From Methylococcaceae bacterium UBA662 (GTDB taxonomy: Bacteria; Pseudomonadota; Gammaproteobacteria; Methylococcales; Methylomonadaceae): a DNA stretch of 22,602 nt. The stretch is taken from the NCBI GenBank assembly GCA_002299425.1, contig DBNW01000051.1:1-22602 (forward strand), given 5' to 3'. This document shows positions 7,322 through 15,301 of the stretch, in pieces. Below the pieces are notes generated by a model. It was not told the DNA's origin. It was given only the letters and a program-made list of their open reading frames with translations, and searched no databases. Every line of letters begins with the position of its first letter. The first letter of the stretch is position 1. Both the position numbers and the translations under genes were made by a program.

Positions 7322-8206
7322 ATGCGCGACGAGCCTTTAATCAGTCAATTTTTGGATGCGGCATGGCTGGAGGAAGGCCTTAGCGACAACACGTTATCAG
7401 CCTATCGCAGCGACTTGCAGCTATTTTCCCACTGGCTCGGGCAAAAGCCTTTGCTGGAAGCAGACGCTGCCTTGGTGGCCGATTTTCTGGGCAATCGCTT
7501 CCATGCCGGAATCAGTGCCAGAACAGCAGCGCGGTTGCTGTCTAGCCTGCGTCGGCTTTTTGGCTACTGCCTGCGGGAAAACCTGATTAAAGTAGACCCG
7601 ACCGGCCTGATTGCTTCGCCCCATATCGGCAAGCCGTTGCCTTTGTCCCTGTCTGAACACGACGTGGACTTGCTGTTGTCAGCACCAGAAACCAGCCATG
7701 CCCTAGGCCACCGCGACAAGACCATGTTGGAAATGCTCTATGCCACGGGGCTGCGGGTATCAGAGCTGACCAACCTGACTTTTGCCGAAATCAGTTTTCG
7801 CCAGGGCGTGGTTCGGGTTACTGGCAAGGGCAACAAGGAGCGCTTGGTTCCGGTTGGTGAGGAAGCTATCAGTTGGTTAGAAAGCTACCTTCAGGCGGCG
7901 CGCCCGGCCATTCTAGGCGGGCGGCAATCGGACTTTTTGTTCGTCACCCGCCGGGGCAGTTGCATGACCCGGCAAGCGTTTTGGCACATCATCAAGCGCT
8001 ATGCCAAGAAAGCCGGCATCAATCGGGACTTGTCGCCGCACACGCTACGGCACGCTTTTGCCACCCATTTGCTAAACCACGGTGCCGATTTGCGGGTCGT
8101 GCAACTGCTTTTAGGGCATGCGGATTTATCCACCACGCAAATTTACACCCATATCGCCCAAGAGCGTCTCCAACAGCTACACGCAAAATTTCATCCACGA
8201 GGCTAA
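7322..8206 (+). CDS. xerD: Site-specific tyrosine recombinase XerD
   Basis: XerD, with XerC, resolves chromosome dimers at dif sites near the division septum under FtsK control. The 294-residue length is typical. The tyrosine-recombinase catalytic set is complete: R145 (ATGLRVSEL), K169 (TGKGNKER), H240 and R243 (SPHTLRHAF), H266 (LLGHADLS) and the nucleophile Y275 (TQIYTH). XerD rather than XerC is suggested by FLDAAWLEEGLSDNTLSAY near the N-terminus, RQGVVRV, and the terminal HPRG, all close to E. coli XerD as I remember it. The ATG at 7322 is 7 bp after hoxY; upstream in-frame codons lie inside hoxY. It is 2 bp from the next gene, so it is probably cotranscribed with hox and lpxA. It looks like housekeeping XerD, not a phage integrase. 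Confidence 0.95.
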   Translation: MRDEPLISQFLDAAWLEEGLSDNTLSAYRSDLQLFSHWLGQKPLLEADAALVADFLGNRFHAGISARTAARLLSSLRRLFGYCLRENLIKVDPTGLIASPHIGKPLPLSLSEHDVDLLLSAPETSHALGHRDKTMLEMLYATGLRVSELTNLTFAEISFRQGVVRVTGKGNKERLVPVGEEAISWLESYLQAARPAILGGRQSDFLFVTRRGSCMTRQAFWHIIKRYAKKAGINRDLSPHTLRHAFATHLLNHGADLRVVQLLLGHADLSTTQIYTHIAQERLQQLHAKFHPRG

Positions 8207-8208
8207 GC

Positions 8209-8994
8209 ATGACCACAACCATTCACCCTACCGCCTACATTGCCAGCGACGCCATCCTCGGCGAAAACTGCACGGTCGGCCCGTTCGCGGTCATCGAAAG
8301 CCGGGTTGAAATCGGTGCTGGTTGCCGAATAGGCGCCCACGCCGTGATCCAACCTTACACCCAGCTTGGATCAGGCAATACCCTGCATCCCCATGCAGTA
8401 TTGGGGGGGTTGCCGCAAGACCTTAACTTTAACGCGGAAACAGTCTCTTGGCTGGTGTGTGGCGACAACAACGTGTTTAGGGAAGGCTGCACCGCCCACC
8501 GCTCGGCCAAGGAAAACGGTGAGACCCGCATCGGCTCGGGCTGTTTTTTCATGAACCACAGCCACGTCGCCCACGATTGCCAAGTCGGCGACCACGCTAT
8601 TTTTGCCAATAACGTCGCCATCGGCGGCCATGTCGAGGTGGGCACTCGTGTGTTTATGGGGGGAGGGGTAGTTGTGCATCAATTTTGCCGCGTCGGTGCC
8701 TATGCAATGGTGCAAGGCACCACCGGGCTTAACATGGATACCATGCCCTTTACGTTAATCGGTGGCCGCCCCGCTAAGCATTACAAATTAAACACGGTCG
8801 GCCTGCGCCGGGCGGGCATTACCGGTGAACGTTACGCTGTGCTATCCGCCGCTTTCCGCCTGCTAAGAAACAAACAAAGCTTGGCGCAATTACCGGACAC
8901 GGAAGAGTTACAGATGCTAAAACAGTGGCTGGCGATAAAATCAAAGCGCGGCACGCATGGCTTTATGGATGTGCGGGTAAAAGACCGGCAGTAG
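8209..8994 (+). CDS. lpxA: LpxA-type acyl-ACP:UDP-GlcNAc O-acyltransferase
   Basis: LpxA transfers a 3-hydroxyacyl chain from ACP to UDP-GlcNAc, the first step of lipid A synthesis in the cytoplasm. The 261-residue protein is built of hexapeptide repeats (IASDAILGENCTVGPFAVI and onward), giving a left-handed beta helix. H122 in HVAHDC matches the catalytic histidine of E. coli LpxA (H125). GLPQDLNF (67-74) and VVHQFCRVGAYAMV (155-168) are also LpxA-like, followed by a helical C-terminal part from about residue 195. Several blocks differ from canonical LpxA (CTAHRSAKENGETRIG, GLNMDTMPFTLIGGRPAKHY). It stands alone next to xerD, without lpxD, fabZ or lpxB, so it may be a second, specialised copy. 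The ATG is 2 bp after the xerD stop. Confidence 0.82.
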   Translation: MTTTIHPTAYIASDAILGENCTVGPFAVIESRVEIGAGCRIGAHAVIQPYTQLGSGNTLHPHAVLGGLPQDLNFNAETVSWLVCGDNNVFREGCTAHRSAKENGETRIGSGCFFMNHSHVAHDCQVGDHAIFANNVAIGGHVEVGTRVFMGGGVVVHQFCRVGAYAMVQGTTGLNMDTMPFTLIGGRPAKHYKLNTVGLRRAGITGERYAVLSAAFRLLRNKQSLAQLPDTEELQMLKQWLAIKSKRGTHGFMDVRVKDRQ

Positions 8995-9048
8995 GATCCG
9001 GAACCTGAAGGCTGCTGTGGTTGCTGTAAAATTTAACGGGTATTTTAA

Positions 9049-10335
9049 ATGAACGTGTATCTGAAAACGCTGGGTTGCCGCCTGAACGAGGCAGAGCTTG
9101 AAACTTGGGCGCAAGGTTTCCAAAAAGCCGGTCATCACATTACTCACGAGGTGGATTTAGCCCATGTCATCGTCTTCAATTCCTGTGCCGTCACCCACGA
9201 TGCTGCCCGAAAATCAAGACAGATGATCCGCCGCATCCACCGCCACAACCCCGCCGCCAAACTGGTAGTGAGTGGCTGCTATGCTACCTTAAGCCCAGCG
9301 GAGGTAGCCGAGACCCTAGGGGTCGATTTGGTGGTGTCCAACCAAGACAAGCACCAGTTGGTTGAAAAAACCTTGGCGGAACTGAATTTTTCCAGTCTGC
9401 CGGTGTTTTCTACGGAACCTGGGGAACTGGCACTGTTTAGCCGTGGCCGGCAGCGGGCGTTTGTTAAGGTTCAGGACGGTTGCCGTTACCGTTGCAGCTT
9501 TTGCATTGTTACGGTGGCTAGGGGCGAGGAAAAAAGCCGGCCCATTGGCGATGTTGTGGCTGAGGTTAACACTTTGCACAGCCAGGGCGTTAATGAAGTA
9601 GTCTTAACCGGTGTGCATTTAGGCGGCTACGGCAGTGACCTAGGCGGCAATTTGTGTCAGTTGGTGCAGGCCATTTTGGAACACACGGCGGTTCCGCGCA
9701 TTCGCTTAGGTTCATTAGAGCCGTGGCAATTTACCGACGGTTTTTTTGCGTTGCTGCAAAACCCGCGCCTCATGCCGCATTTGCACTTGCCTTTACAAAG
9801 TGGCTCGGACAGCGTGTTGCGACGCATGGCGCGGCGCTGCAAAACCGTGGAGTTTGCCAGCATGGTCCAGCACTTGCGGGATAACGTGGCTCATTTCAAC
9901 GTCACTACTGACATTATCGTGGGTTTTCCAGGCGAGTCCGAGCAAGAATGGCAGGAGAGCCTGAATTTTATTACACAGGTTGGTTTCGGCCATATTCACA
10001 TTTTTACTTATTCTAAACGGACCGGGACGAAAGCGGCCAGTTTGCCAGACCACGTTCCAGAAACGCTTAAAAAACAACGCAGCCAAGTGCTGCATGAGCT
10101 GGCTGCGGGATTAAAGCAACAGTTTTTGCAAGATAACGTCGGTTTGGACGTTAGTGTGTTATGGGAAGCGCGCAGCGTGGCGAACACCGAAAAAGAAAAA
10201 TGGGTGTTTGGTTATGCGCCGAATTACGCCCGTGTCGCCTGCTCGGTAAAAAATTGCGTTAGCTTGGAAAATGAAATAACTAACGTCAAACTAAGCGAGG
10301 TCGCCACGGAACATTTGTTGGCCAGACGGCCTTAA
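9049..10335 (+). CDS. mtaB: tRNA t6A37 methylthiotransferase, MtaB type
   Basis: MtaB is a radical-SAM enzyme that adds a methylthio group to N6-threonylcarbamoyladenosine at position 37 of ANN-decoding tRNAs, yielding ms2t6A. The 428-residue protein has the three parts of the methylthiotransferase family. The N-terminal UPF0004 domain has cluster ligands C10, C46 and C77 (TLGCRLN, NSCAVT, SGCYA). The radical-SAM core has C145, C149 and C152 (CRYRCSFC). A C-terminal TRAM-like part follows. TLGCRLN and the phrase GCRYRCSFCIVTVARGEEKSR point to MtaB rather than MiaB (tRNA-i6A) or RimO (ribosomal protein S12). No strong ribosome binding site is seen upstream. It is 54 bp after lpxA and 41 bp before the zeta-like gene. 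Confidence 0.9.
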   Translation: MNVYLKTLGCRLNEAELETWAQGFQKAGHHITHEVDLAHVIVFNSCAVTHDAARKSRQMIRRIHRHNPAAKLVVSGCYATLSPAEVAETLGVDLVVSNQDKHQLVEKTLAELNFSSLPVFSTEPGELALFSRGRQRAFVKVQDGCRYRCSFCIVTVARGEEKSRPIGDVVAEVNTLHSQGVNEVVLTGVHLGGYGSDLGGNLCQLVQAILEHTAVPRIRLGSLEPWQFTDGFFALLQNPRLMPHLHLPLQSGSDSVLRRMARRCKTVEFASMVQHLRDNVAHFNVTTDIIVGFPGESEQEWQESLNFITQVGFGHIHIFTYSKRTGTKAASLPDHVPETLKKQRSQVLHELAAGLKQQFLQDNVGLDVSVLWEARSVANTEKEKWVFGYAPNYARVACSVKNCVSLENEITNVKLSEVATEHLLARRP

Positions 10336-10376
10336 ATGACAATAATACGGTGTCAATGCAAGCGAGGAAGGCGGTC

Positions 10377-12557
10377 ATGGTGGAGCAAAGCAGGTTGTGT
10401 GTTTGTGACTATCAGCAATTAAAAAGGCTAAGAACGGCACTGGCCATAGCCCGGGCCAGCGCCCTGTTAAGGGTGTTGCAACGGGAAGCTGAAAGCACGG
10501 TTTCCCACGACCAAGCCAAACGGGTTATGTATTTGGCCGCGTTGTTTTTACGCATTCACCGGGAAATTTTCCACGACTGGAAAGAACAAGCCACGGTCAG
10601 CCATCGCCCCGGAAACATGCCAGAATCCGGCAAACGCAAGCAATTCCGCGAGGCTATCGAAAGCTTGGTGTTGGATGACGAGGGCAATAAAACCACGGCA
10701 TTGTTCGACAACAACGGTTTTGTCATACACACCGAAAACATTGCTGAGCGCTTGAGTTTGTTTTACCAGCGAATGCAAGGTATTCGGCCTTTTGGCTACG
10801 GCAACCGTATCACCTTGGATTTTTTTATGGTGGCCCTGAGCGATTTGCCCGCCTTTAAAGCCGTTTACCCGACGGGCATTGATTTTCGTCGTCTGGAGCC
10901 AGACGAACCGGCACTTTTGCACAACCCGGACAGCTGCCCTAAGAGAATAGTTCAGGTCTTCCAGCATGCGCTCGATGCCGTCCGGACGCACTGTTTGCAC
11001 AACATGGCCAACAGTTACGGGCGTTGGCCGGAAAATAAAAAATTCCTGCTGGGCATACCGTTTTTGTCGCACCGCACCACCGAAGGCATAACGTGTTTGG
11101 TGACGGTGAACGGCGGCCTGGTGCCGTTAAACCAGATAGATACCGGATTGTTTACGCCTGGCCAGCATTTTGCTGATTACCCTTTAACCAGTGCTGCCCC
11201 GGTCATTGGCTATTTGCCGGGTACACAAGCATTGCGGATGGTTCCAGACCAAGAAATTGACGGCATTGCAACCAACAACGGTCTAGCTCCGTTGTTTTGT
11301 TTGGATGTCAATATCCTAACCGGCCTGCGCATGCCCAGTCACAATGAAGTGCTGGAGCTGCTGAAGCAATGCAAGGGTGAAGCAGCGACGGTGTTTTCCT
11401 TGGCCGGCAATGAAGCGGTTAAAAACAGCTTGTTGGCTGCGGCGGCAGGCGACAGCCGCTTGCAAAGAGGCGTAGAAATAGCCTATCAAAGGCTTGGGCG
11501 CATGGTACAAAAACTAGAGGATGCCAAATGTGTGCTGTTTTTGGGCAAATCGCCTGTACCTAGGCCGCGGTTGTTTATGGCCATGGGCGGGGCAGCTTCT
11601 GGGAAGACGGCGGTTGAGGAAATCGCCGCCGCCCACTGTGCGGATAACTTCGTTGTCGCCTCGCTGGACCGGTTCCGCATGTTGAGCGATTTGTACGGCG
11701 TGCTGACCGCCGCCAGCCACCACAGCGATGACTATGTGTTTGTCGAGCCGTTTGCCAATCGCCTGCGCGGATTGGTCGCCGATTTTGCTAGGGAAAAACG
11801 GGTCAACATTCTTTATGACGGTACGGGCATACCCTACAAACCCCGTTATTGGGATCTGATCGACCGGTTTCACAAAGCCGGTTTCCAGACCCAAATCATC
11901 GCTGTCGACGCCTTTATCGTCAAACCGGAAGGACGGGAAGATGAATTGCCCCGCTCGGCGGTGATCAGTGGAGTAAAACGCCGTTTTGAAAAAACTGGCC
12001 GGGCTTTGCCGTGGGTAGTCACGGTGGATAAACATATCCGCGCGCCCGCCTCGTTCTTAGTTGCCTTGCAACACAAATCCCTGGATCAATTGGCTTTGTT
12101 CGCTAACGACGCAGAACGCGGCAAACAATACCTGGTAGCCGAGAGTATTATTTGTGGCGACGACGAAGTCCGGGCGCTGCAACGCCATCAAATGGCGGGG
12201 TCTTTGCACGGGCATTTACAGCGTTTGATAAAAACCGGTGACGGTTCGGTGCTGCGGGATTTAGCCGGCAACAACCCAGGCAAATTGGCTGAGTTAATGG
12301 CTATGAACCCTGCGTTTATCGAAGGCAATGTTGCCTACTTGGTTTACCGCCGTAATGTTCAGTGTCGGGTGTTGGTGGTTTATAATGTGCGGCGCTTGGT
12401 CGATTTTATCGAAAAAAGCCAGTTGAACCCCAATGCTTCGGGTGCCGAAGGCTTGTTGCACAAGCCGGATAATAGGGCTTTCCACGTTGACCCGCTGGGC
12501 AAGCTGCCTTCGGTCACTCGGCTGCAGGACGCCCCCCTAGAACCGGAAAAACACTAA
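10377..12557 (+). CDS. Large zeta-toxin-like P-loop kinase with a Fic-like N-terminal motif
   Basis: A 726-residue protein of uncertain function. From about residue 398 it resembles zeta toxin/UNAG kinases: Walker A GGAASGKT (404-411), then VVASLDRFR, where zeta proteins carry their catalytic Asp and substrate Arg, then NILYDGTGIPYKPRYW. Zeta toxins phosphorylate UDP-GlcNAc, but this protein is far larger and no epsilon antitoxin is adjacent. In the N-terminal half, IRPFGYGNRIT (136-146) looks like a degenerate Fic core (HPFxxGNGR) with Arg in place of the catalytic His and one Gly missing. The C-terminal 130 residues match nothing I know. The ATG at 10377 is chosen for GAGGAAG 6 nt upstream; GTG 10350 and ATG 10356 lie in frame upstream. 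It shares 1 nt with the CYTH gene, so coupled translation and a shared job are likely. Confidence 0.75.
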   Translation: MVEQSRLCVCDYQQLKRLRTALAIARASALLRVLQREAESTVSHDQAKRVMYLAALFLRIHREIFHDWKEQATVSHRPGNMPESGKRKQFREAIESLVLDDEGNKTTALFDNNGFVIHTENIAERLSLFYQRMQGIRPFGYGNRITLDFFMVALSDLPAFKAVYPTGIDFRRLEPDEPALLHNPDSCPKRIVQVFQHALDAVRTHCLHNMANSYGRWPENKKFLLGIPFLSHRTTEGITCLVTVNGGLVPLNQIDTGLFTPGQHFADYPLTSAAPVIGYLPGTQALRMVPDQEIDGIATNNGLAPLFCLDVNILTGLRMPSHNEVLELLKQCKGEAATVFSLAGNEAVKNSLLAAAAGDSRLQRGVEIAYQRLGRMVQKLEDAKCVLFLGKSPVPRPRLFMAMGGAASGKTAVEEIAAAHCADNFVVASLDRFRMLSDLYGVLTAASHHSDDYVFVEPFANRLRGLVADFAREKRVNILYDGTGIPYKPRYWDLIDRFHKAGFQTQIIAVDAFIVKPEGREDELPRSAVISGVKRRFEKTGRALPWVVTVDKHIRAPASFLVALQHKSLDQLALFANDAERGKQYLVAESIICGDDEVRALQRHQMAGSLHGHLQRLIKTGDGSVLRDLAGNNPGKLAELMAMNPAFIEGNVAYLVYRRNVQCRVLVVYNVRRLVDFIEKSQLNPNASGAEGLLHKPDNRAFHVDPLGKLPSVTRLQDAPLEPEKH

Positions 12558-13051
12558 TGGCTATTGAAATAGAACATAAATTCTTATTGGCCAATGAAAG
12601 CTGGCGTGCGCACGTCGAGCACGCTGCCGTCTACCGCCAAGGCTATCTTAGTGCAGCGGCCGACGCCTCGATTAGGGTGCGGGTGAGCGGCGAGAAAGCC
12701 TGGTTAAATATCAAAACGGCGGTGACAGGTAGCCACCGCCACGAATACGAATACGAAATTCCCCTAGTGGATGCTGAGGAAATTTTGCACCGGCTGTGTC
12801 GTAAGCCTTTGGTTGAAAAAAACCGTCATTTTGTCAGGGTAGACGGTTTTACTTGGGAGATAGATGAATTTTTTGGTGCTAACCAAGGCTTGGTGGTGGC
12901 AGAAATTGAATTAACCCACATTGGGCAGTCTTTCCCAAGACCGGCTTGGTTGGGGGTTGAAGTGACCGACGACGTGCGCTACTACAACAACAACTTGGCG
13001 GCTTATCCTTACACAGCATGGGGGGAGATTGAGCCTGCAAGCCAAGATTAA
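12557..13051 (+). CDS. CYTH domain protein (triphosphate tunnel metalloenzyme)
   Basis: CYTH proteins fold as an eight-stranded tunnel that binds triphosphates with divalent metal; small bacterial members are mostly tripolyphosphatases or class IV adenylate cyclases. The 164-residue product has the signature EIEHK (E4, E6, K8), basic residues R40, R42, K53, K88 and R90, acidic metal ligands in HEYEYE (E63, E65, E67), WEIDEF (E101, D103) and AEIEL (E116, E118), and the terminal DDVRYYNNNLAAYPY block typical of short bacterial CYTH proteins. There is no CHAD domain. Its ATG overlaps the stop codon of the zeta-like kinase gene (TAATG), so the two are translationally coupled. The substrate cannot be read from sequence; tripolyphosphate or a nucleoside triphosphate is the family expectation. 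Confidence 0.88.
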   Translation: MAIEIEHKFLLANESWRAHVEHAAVYRQGYLSAAADASIRVRVSGEKAWLNIKTAVTGSHRHEYEYEIPLVDAEEILHRLCRKPLVEKNRHFVRVDGFTWEIDEFFGANQGLVVAEIELTHIGQSFPRPAWLGVEVTDDVRYYNNNLAAYPYTAWGEIEPASQD

Positions 13052-13131
13052 GCGTTTTAAAACAGGCGGATTACTGCGCAAGCCGTTCAGCAGGAATTGC
13101 CGGAGCGGTTAGGGCCGTGAAGCGAATCCAG

Positions 13132-13149
13132 GCGCATCGGGGTATGCGC
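13132..13149. repeat. Short perfect inverted repeat after the CYTH gene
   Basis: GCGCAT, 6-nt loop, ATGCGC in the 133-bp gap between the CYTH gene and the TPR gene. It is followed by TGTGTTTAA rather than a proper T-run, so it is at best a weak terminator on the plus strand. Confidence 0.25.
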
Positions 13150-13184
13150 TGTGTTTAACCCATTCAAACTTAACCACTAACCAA

Positions 13185-13874
13185 ATGCTAAAACTGGAAA
13201 ACACCCTGCGCTATTTGCCGGTCATTTTGTTTTTTTTGTGCCTGAGAACGGCGTCTGCGGATTATGTGGCGGATAAGGCAGAATACATTGAAGCCGAGTG
13301 GTCTCGTATCCATTTTGAATTGCCTAGGGCAGAGCAGGCTGCCGCGTATGCGCCGCTGTTAGCCTTAGCCAATAATTTGGCGGCGCGTTATCCCAGCCGT
13401 GTCGAAGCCCTTTATTGGCAAGCTATGATTAAAATCAACTTGGCAGAGTTTGAAAATAAAATCGCCGCCTTGGAATTGATCCACGCAGCCAGGGATCTGT
13501 TCAAAACAGTGATCACCCTAGATCCGAATTATAAAAAAGGTGCGTCTTATGTCGTTTTAGGGGTGCTTTATCACAGAGTTCCCGGTTGGCCTATTGCCTT
13601 TGGCGATCCAGATGAAGCGGCAAATCTTCTTAAAAAAGCACTGAAAATCAATCCTTTAGGGATTGATGCAAACTATTATTATGGGGATTTTTTACTGTCG
13701 AAAAATGAATTTGAACAAGCGCAAGCCCATTTCAACACGGTGTTAACCGCACCCCTTGACCCTGGCCGGGACTTAGCAAATAACGCCTTGAAAATAAAGG
13801 CCAGAATTGGCCTGGCCAATGCTGCGCGTGGTGTCAATAGCCATAACCCGTTTGCCGAATTGTTCGGGATGTAA
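13185..13874 (+). CDS. Exported TPR-repeat protein of unknown function
   Basis: A 229-residue protein with a clear signal peptide (hydrophobic LPVILFFLCL, AxA cut site after residue 25), so it probably acts in the periplasm. There is no lipobox. The rest is helical, with tetratricopeptide-like units: AKYPSR-type loops around residue 64, a unit ending TLDPNYKKGA near 117, and EAANLLKKALKINPLG, then YYGDFLLSKNEFEQAQAHF. The motif VPGWPIAFGDPDEA recalls periplasmic TPR proteins such as TatT of TRAP systems, but no TRAP transporter gene is nearby. Base composition by eye is more AT-rich than in the hox region. No good ribosome binding site precedes the ATG. It is 92 bp before fdxA, which appears to have its own promoter. 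Confidence 0.78.
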   Translation: MLKLENTLRYLPVILFFLCLRTASADYVADKAEYIEAEWSRIHFELPRAEQAAAYAPLLALANNLAARYPSRVEALYWQAMIKINLAEFENKIAALELIHAARDLFKTVITLDPNYKKGASYVVLGVLYHRVPGWPIAFGDPDEAANLLKKALKINPLGIDANYYYGDFLLSKNEFEQAQAHFNTVLTAPLDPGRDLANNALKIKARIGLANAARGVNSHNPFAELFGM

Positions 13875-13917
13875 GTCTAGGGGGAATAATGTTTTTTTAT
13901 CTTTTCGGTATTTCTGC

Positions 13918-13923
13918 TACAAT
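13918..13923 (+). promoter_or_regulatory. Probable extended -10 of the fdxA promoter
   Basis: TGCTACAAT gives TACAAT with an extended TGn, 44 bp upstream of the fdxA ATG. The region at -35 is a T-run without a good hexamer, which is common for extended -10 promoters. Confidence 0.4.
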
Positions 13924-13966
13924 GCCCGGCTTTTAAAACTGCACTGATAACGATACGGTAATAGCT

Positions 13967-14290
13967 ATGGCGTTTGTAGTCACTGAGAATTGTATTAAAT
14001 GCAAATTTACCGACTGTGTTGATGTGTGTCCGGTGGATTGTTTTCATGAAGGCCCCAACTTTCTGGTTATCGACCCTGATGAGTGCATAGACTGCACCTT
14101 GTGCGAGCCGGAGTGCCCGGCCCATGCTATTTTTTCTGAAGATGAAGTACCCGAAGATCAGCAGCTGTTCATTGGTTTAAACGCTAAGTTAGCCAAGCTT
14201 TGGCCGGTTATCACTGAAGTACGCGAGGCTTTGCCTGATGCCGACGGCTGGAATGGCAAACCAGGGAAACGGGAATTTCTGGAGCAGTGA
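13967..14290 (+). CDS. fdxA: Seven-iron ferredoxin FdxA
   Basis: A 107-residue low-potential ferredoxin with one [3Fe-4S] and one [4Fe-4S] cluster, of the Azotobacter FdI type. The cysteine pattern fits: C9, C17 and C50 for the 3Fe cluster, C21, C40, C43 and C46 for the 4Fe cluster, plus the extra C12 and C25. The C-terminal extension (residues 60-107, ending in GKREFLEQ) is usual for this family and absent from small clostridial ferredoxins. It is a soluble cytoplasmic electron carrier; the partner cannot be told from here. Its neighbour is convergent with only 27 bp between the stop codons, and no terminator is obvious in that gap. Confidence 0.97.
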   Translation: MAFVVTENCIKCKFTDCVDVCPVDCFHEGPNFLVIDPDECIDCTLCEPECPAHAIFSEDEVPEDQQLFIGLNAKLAKLWPVITEVREALPDADGWNGKPGKREFLEQ

Positions 14291-14317
14291 AGCCACTTCG
14301 GCAAACCCTGCCACGGC

Positions 14318-15301
14318 TCAAAGCCAGCCGGTTAGCTGCGGGTGCGGCGCCGCTGTTCCGCCCGTGTTTCTAGCAGTTGCGACGGAGAACGATAATTTTG
14401 GGTACTCTCGAAAAGCGTTTTGTGCTTCCAGAGCCAACTTTTGGGCCTCGTTAGCCCCTTCAATCATACAAAATCCGGTCGGTCCCCATGAGGTTTGGCC
14501 TGTACCAACGGCTCCCCGTCCAGCCAGCCATTCCATCGCTTTAGCGACTTCGCGACTGGCAAACACGCCCCCTTGAGCGGCCGCAAAATGCCCCCCAACC
14601 GATTGTTGCAATTGGCCGATGACATCGCCGAAGGCATTGATATCCCGCTCCGCAACCGCAGGCAGGCCCTGCATTAACAGCAAGTGGCATAACCTAGCGG
14701 CCTCCTGCCGGGGAAAAGGCGGCAACTGTTTGAAAGCCTGTATTTCTTGTTGTCCGTGCAGGCCTTGACCGCGTTCATCAAACACCAAAATAAAATGCCA
14801 TGCTGGCGGAAACTCCAAGCGTACCAAAACGGGCGGGGTCACGGTGTGTTTGCCACGGCCGCCATCCACCACCAGCCCGCCGTGTTCAAAAATGCCAATG
14901 CCAATGCCTGAGCGCAATCCTCTTTCGGTTAGGGCTGCAATTTCTCGGGTGGTCAGCCCTAAATCGTACAACCCGTTTAGCACAGAGCCTATGGCCAAGG
15001 ACATTTGGGTTCCAGAACCCAGGCCGACATGCTCGGGAATGGCCTCTTCAATGAGAATTTCGATCTTTTCGGATACGCCCAGGGCCTTGCTGAGAAAGCG
15101 CAAGCAATGCTCCACCCGTTCTGAGCAAGGCCCAACCACCCGGCATCGGTCCGATTGAGTGGCTTGCAAACGGATGCCAATTTCATTGATAGCGATGCCG
15201 ATGCTGCCAAAATCACGGCCCAGTGAACCGCTTAAATCCATGAACCCCATGTGCAGCCGGGCCGGGGCGGTAACGCTGAGGGTTTTTTGTGGGTTGATCA
15301 A
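14318..15301 (-). CDS. Beta-ribofuranosylaminobenzene 5'-phosphate synthase (GHMP-kinase superfamily)
   Basis: Beta-RFAP synthase condenses PRPP with 4-hydroxybenzoate or 4-aminobenzoate, releasing CO2 and PPi, the first committed step to tetrahydromethanopterin. In methylotrophs that cofactor carries formaldehyde-level carbon. The 327-residue length matches the family. N-terminal TAPARLHMGFMDLSG and the glycine-rich PEHVGLGSGTQMSLAIG (89-105) are the GHMP-like fold motifs, with the beta-RFAP sequence style (GLGSGTQ rather than GLSSSAA). C-terminal GQTSWGPTGFCMIE is also typical. Other GHMP enzymes such as homoserine kinase are less likely because of that wording. A TATAAT box lies 34 bp upstream. 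Other H4MPT genes are not nearby. The name is from motif memory, not a search. Confidence 0.85.
   Translation of the reverse strand: MINPQKTLSVTAPARLHMGFMDLSGSLGRDFGSIGIAINEIGIRLQATQSDRCRVVGPCSERVEHCLRFLSKALGVSEKIEILIEEAIPEHVGLGSGTQMSLAIGSVLNGLYDLGLTTREIAALTERGLRSGIGIGIFEHGGLVVDGGRGKHTVTPPVLVRLEFPPAWHFILVFDERGQGLHGQQEIQAFKQLPPFPRQEAARLCHLLLMQGLPAVAERDINAFGDVIGQLQQSVGGHFAAAQGGVFASREVAKAMEWLAGRGAVGTGQTSWGPTGFCMIEGANEAQKLALEAQNAFREYPKLSFSVATARNTGGTAAPHPQLTGWL

Noticed and set aside
7322..8206. Tyrosine recombinase as a sign of an integrated element near a tRNA
   Set aside because: The protein is XerD-like over its whole length, sits in a housekeeping operon, and no att-type repeats or phage genes were seen; the tRNA is 7 kb away.
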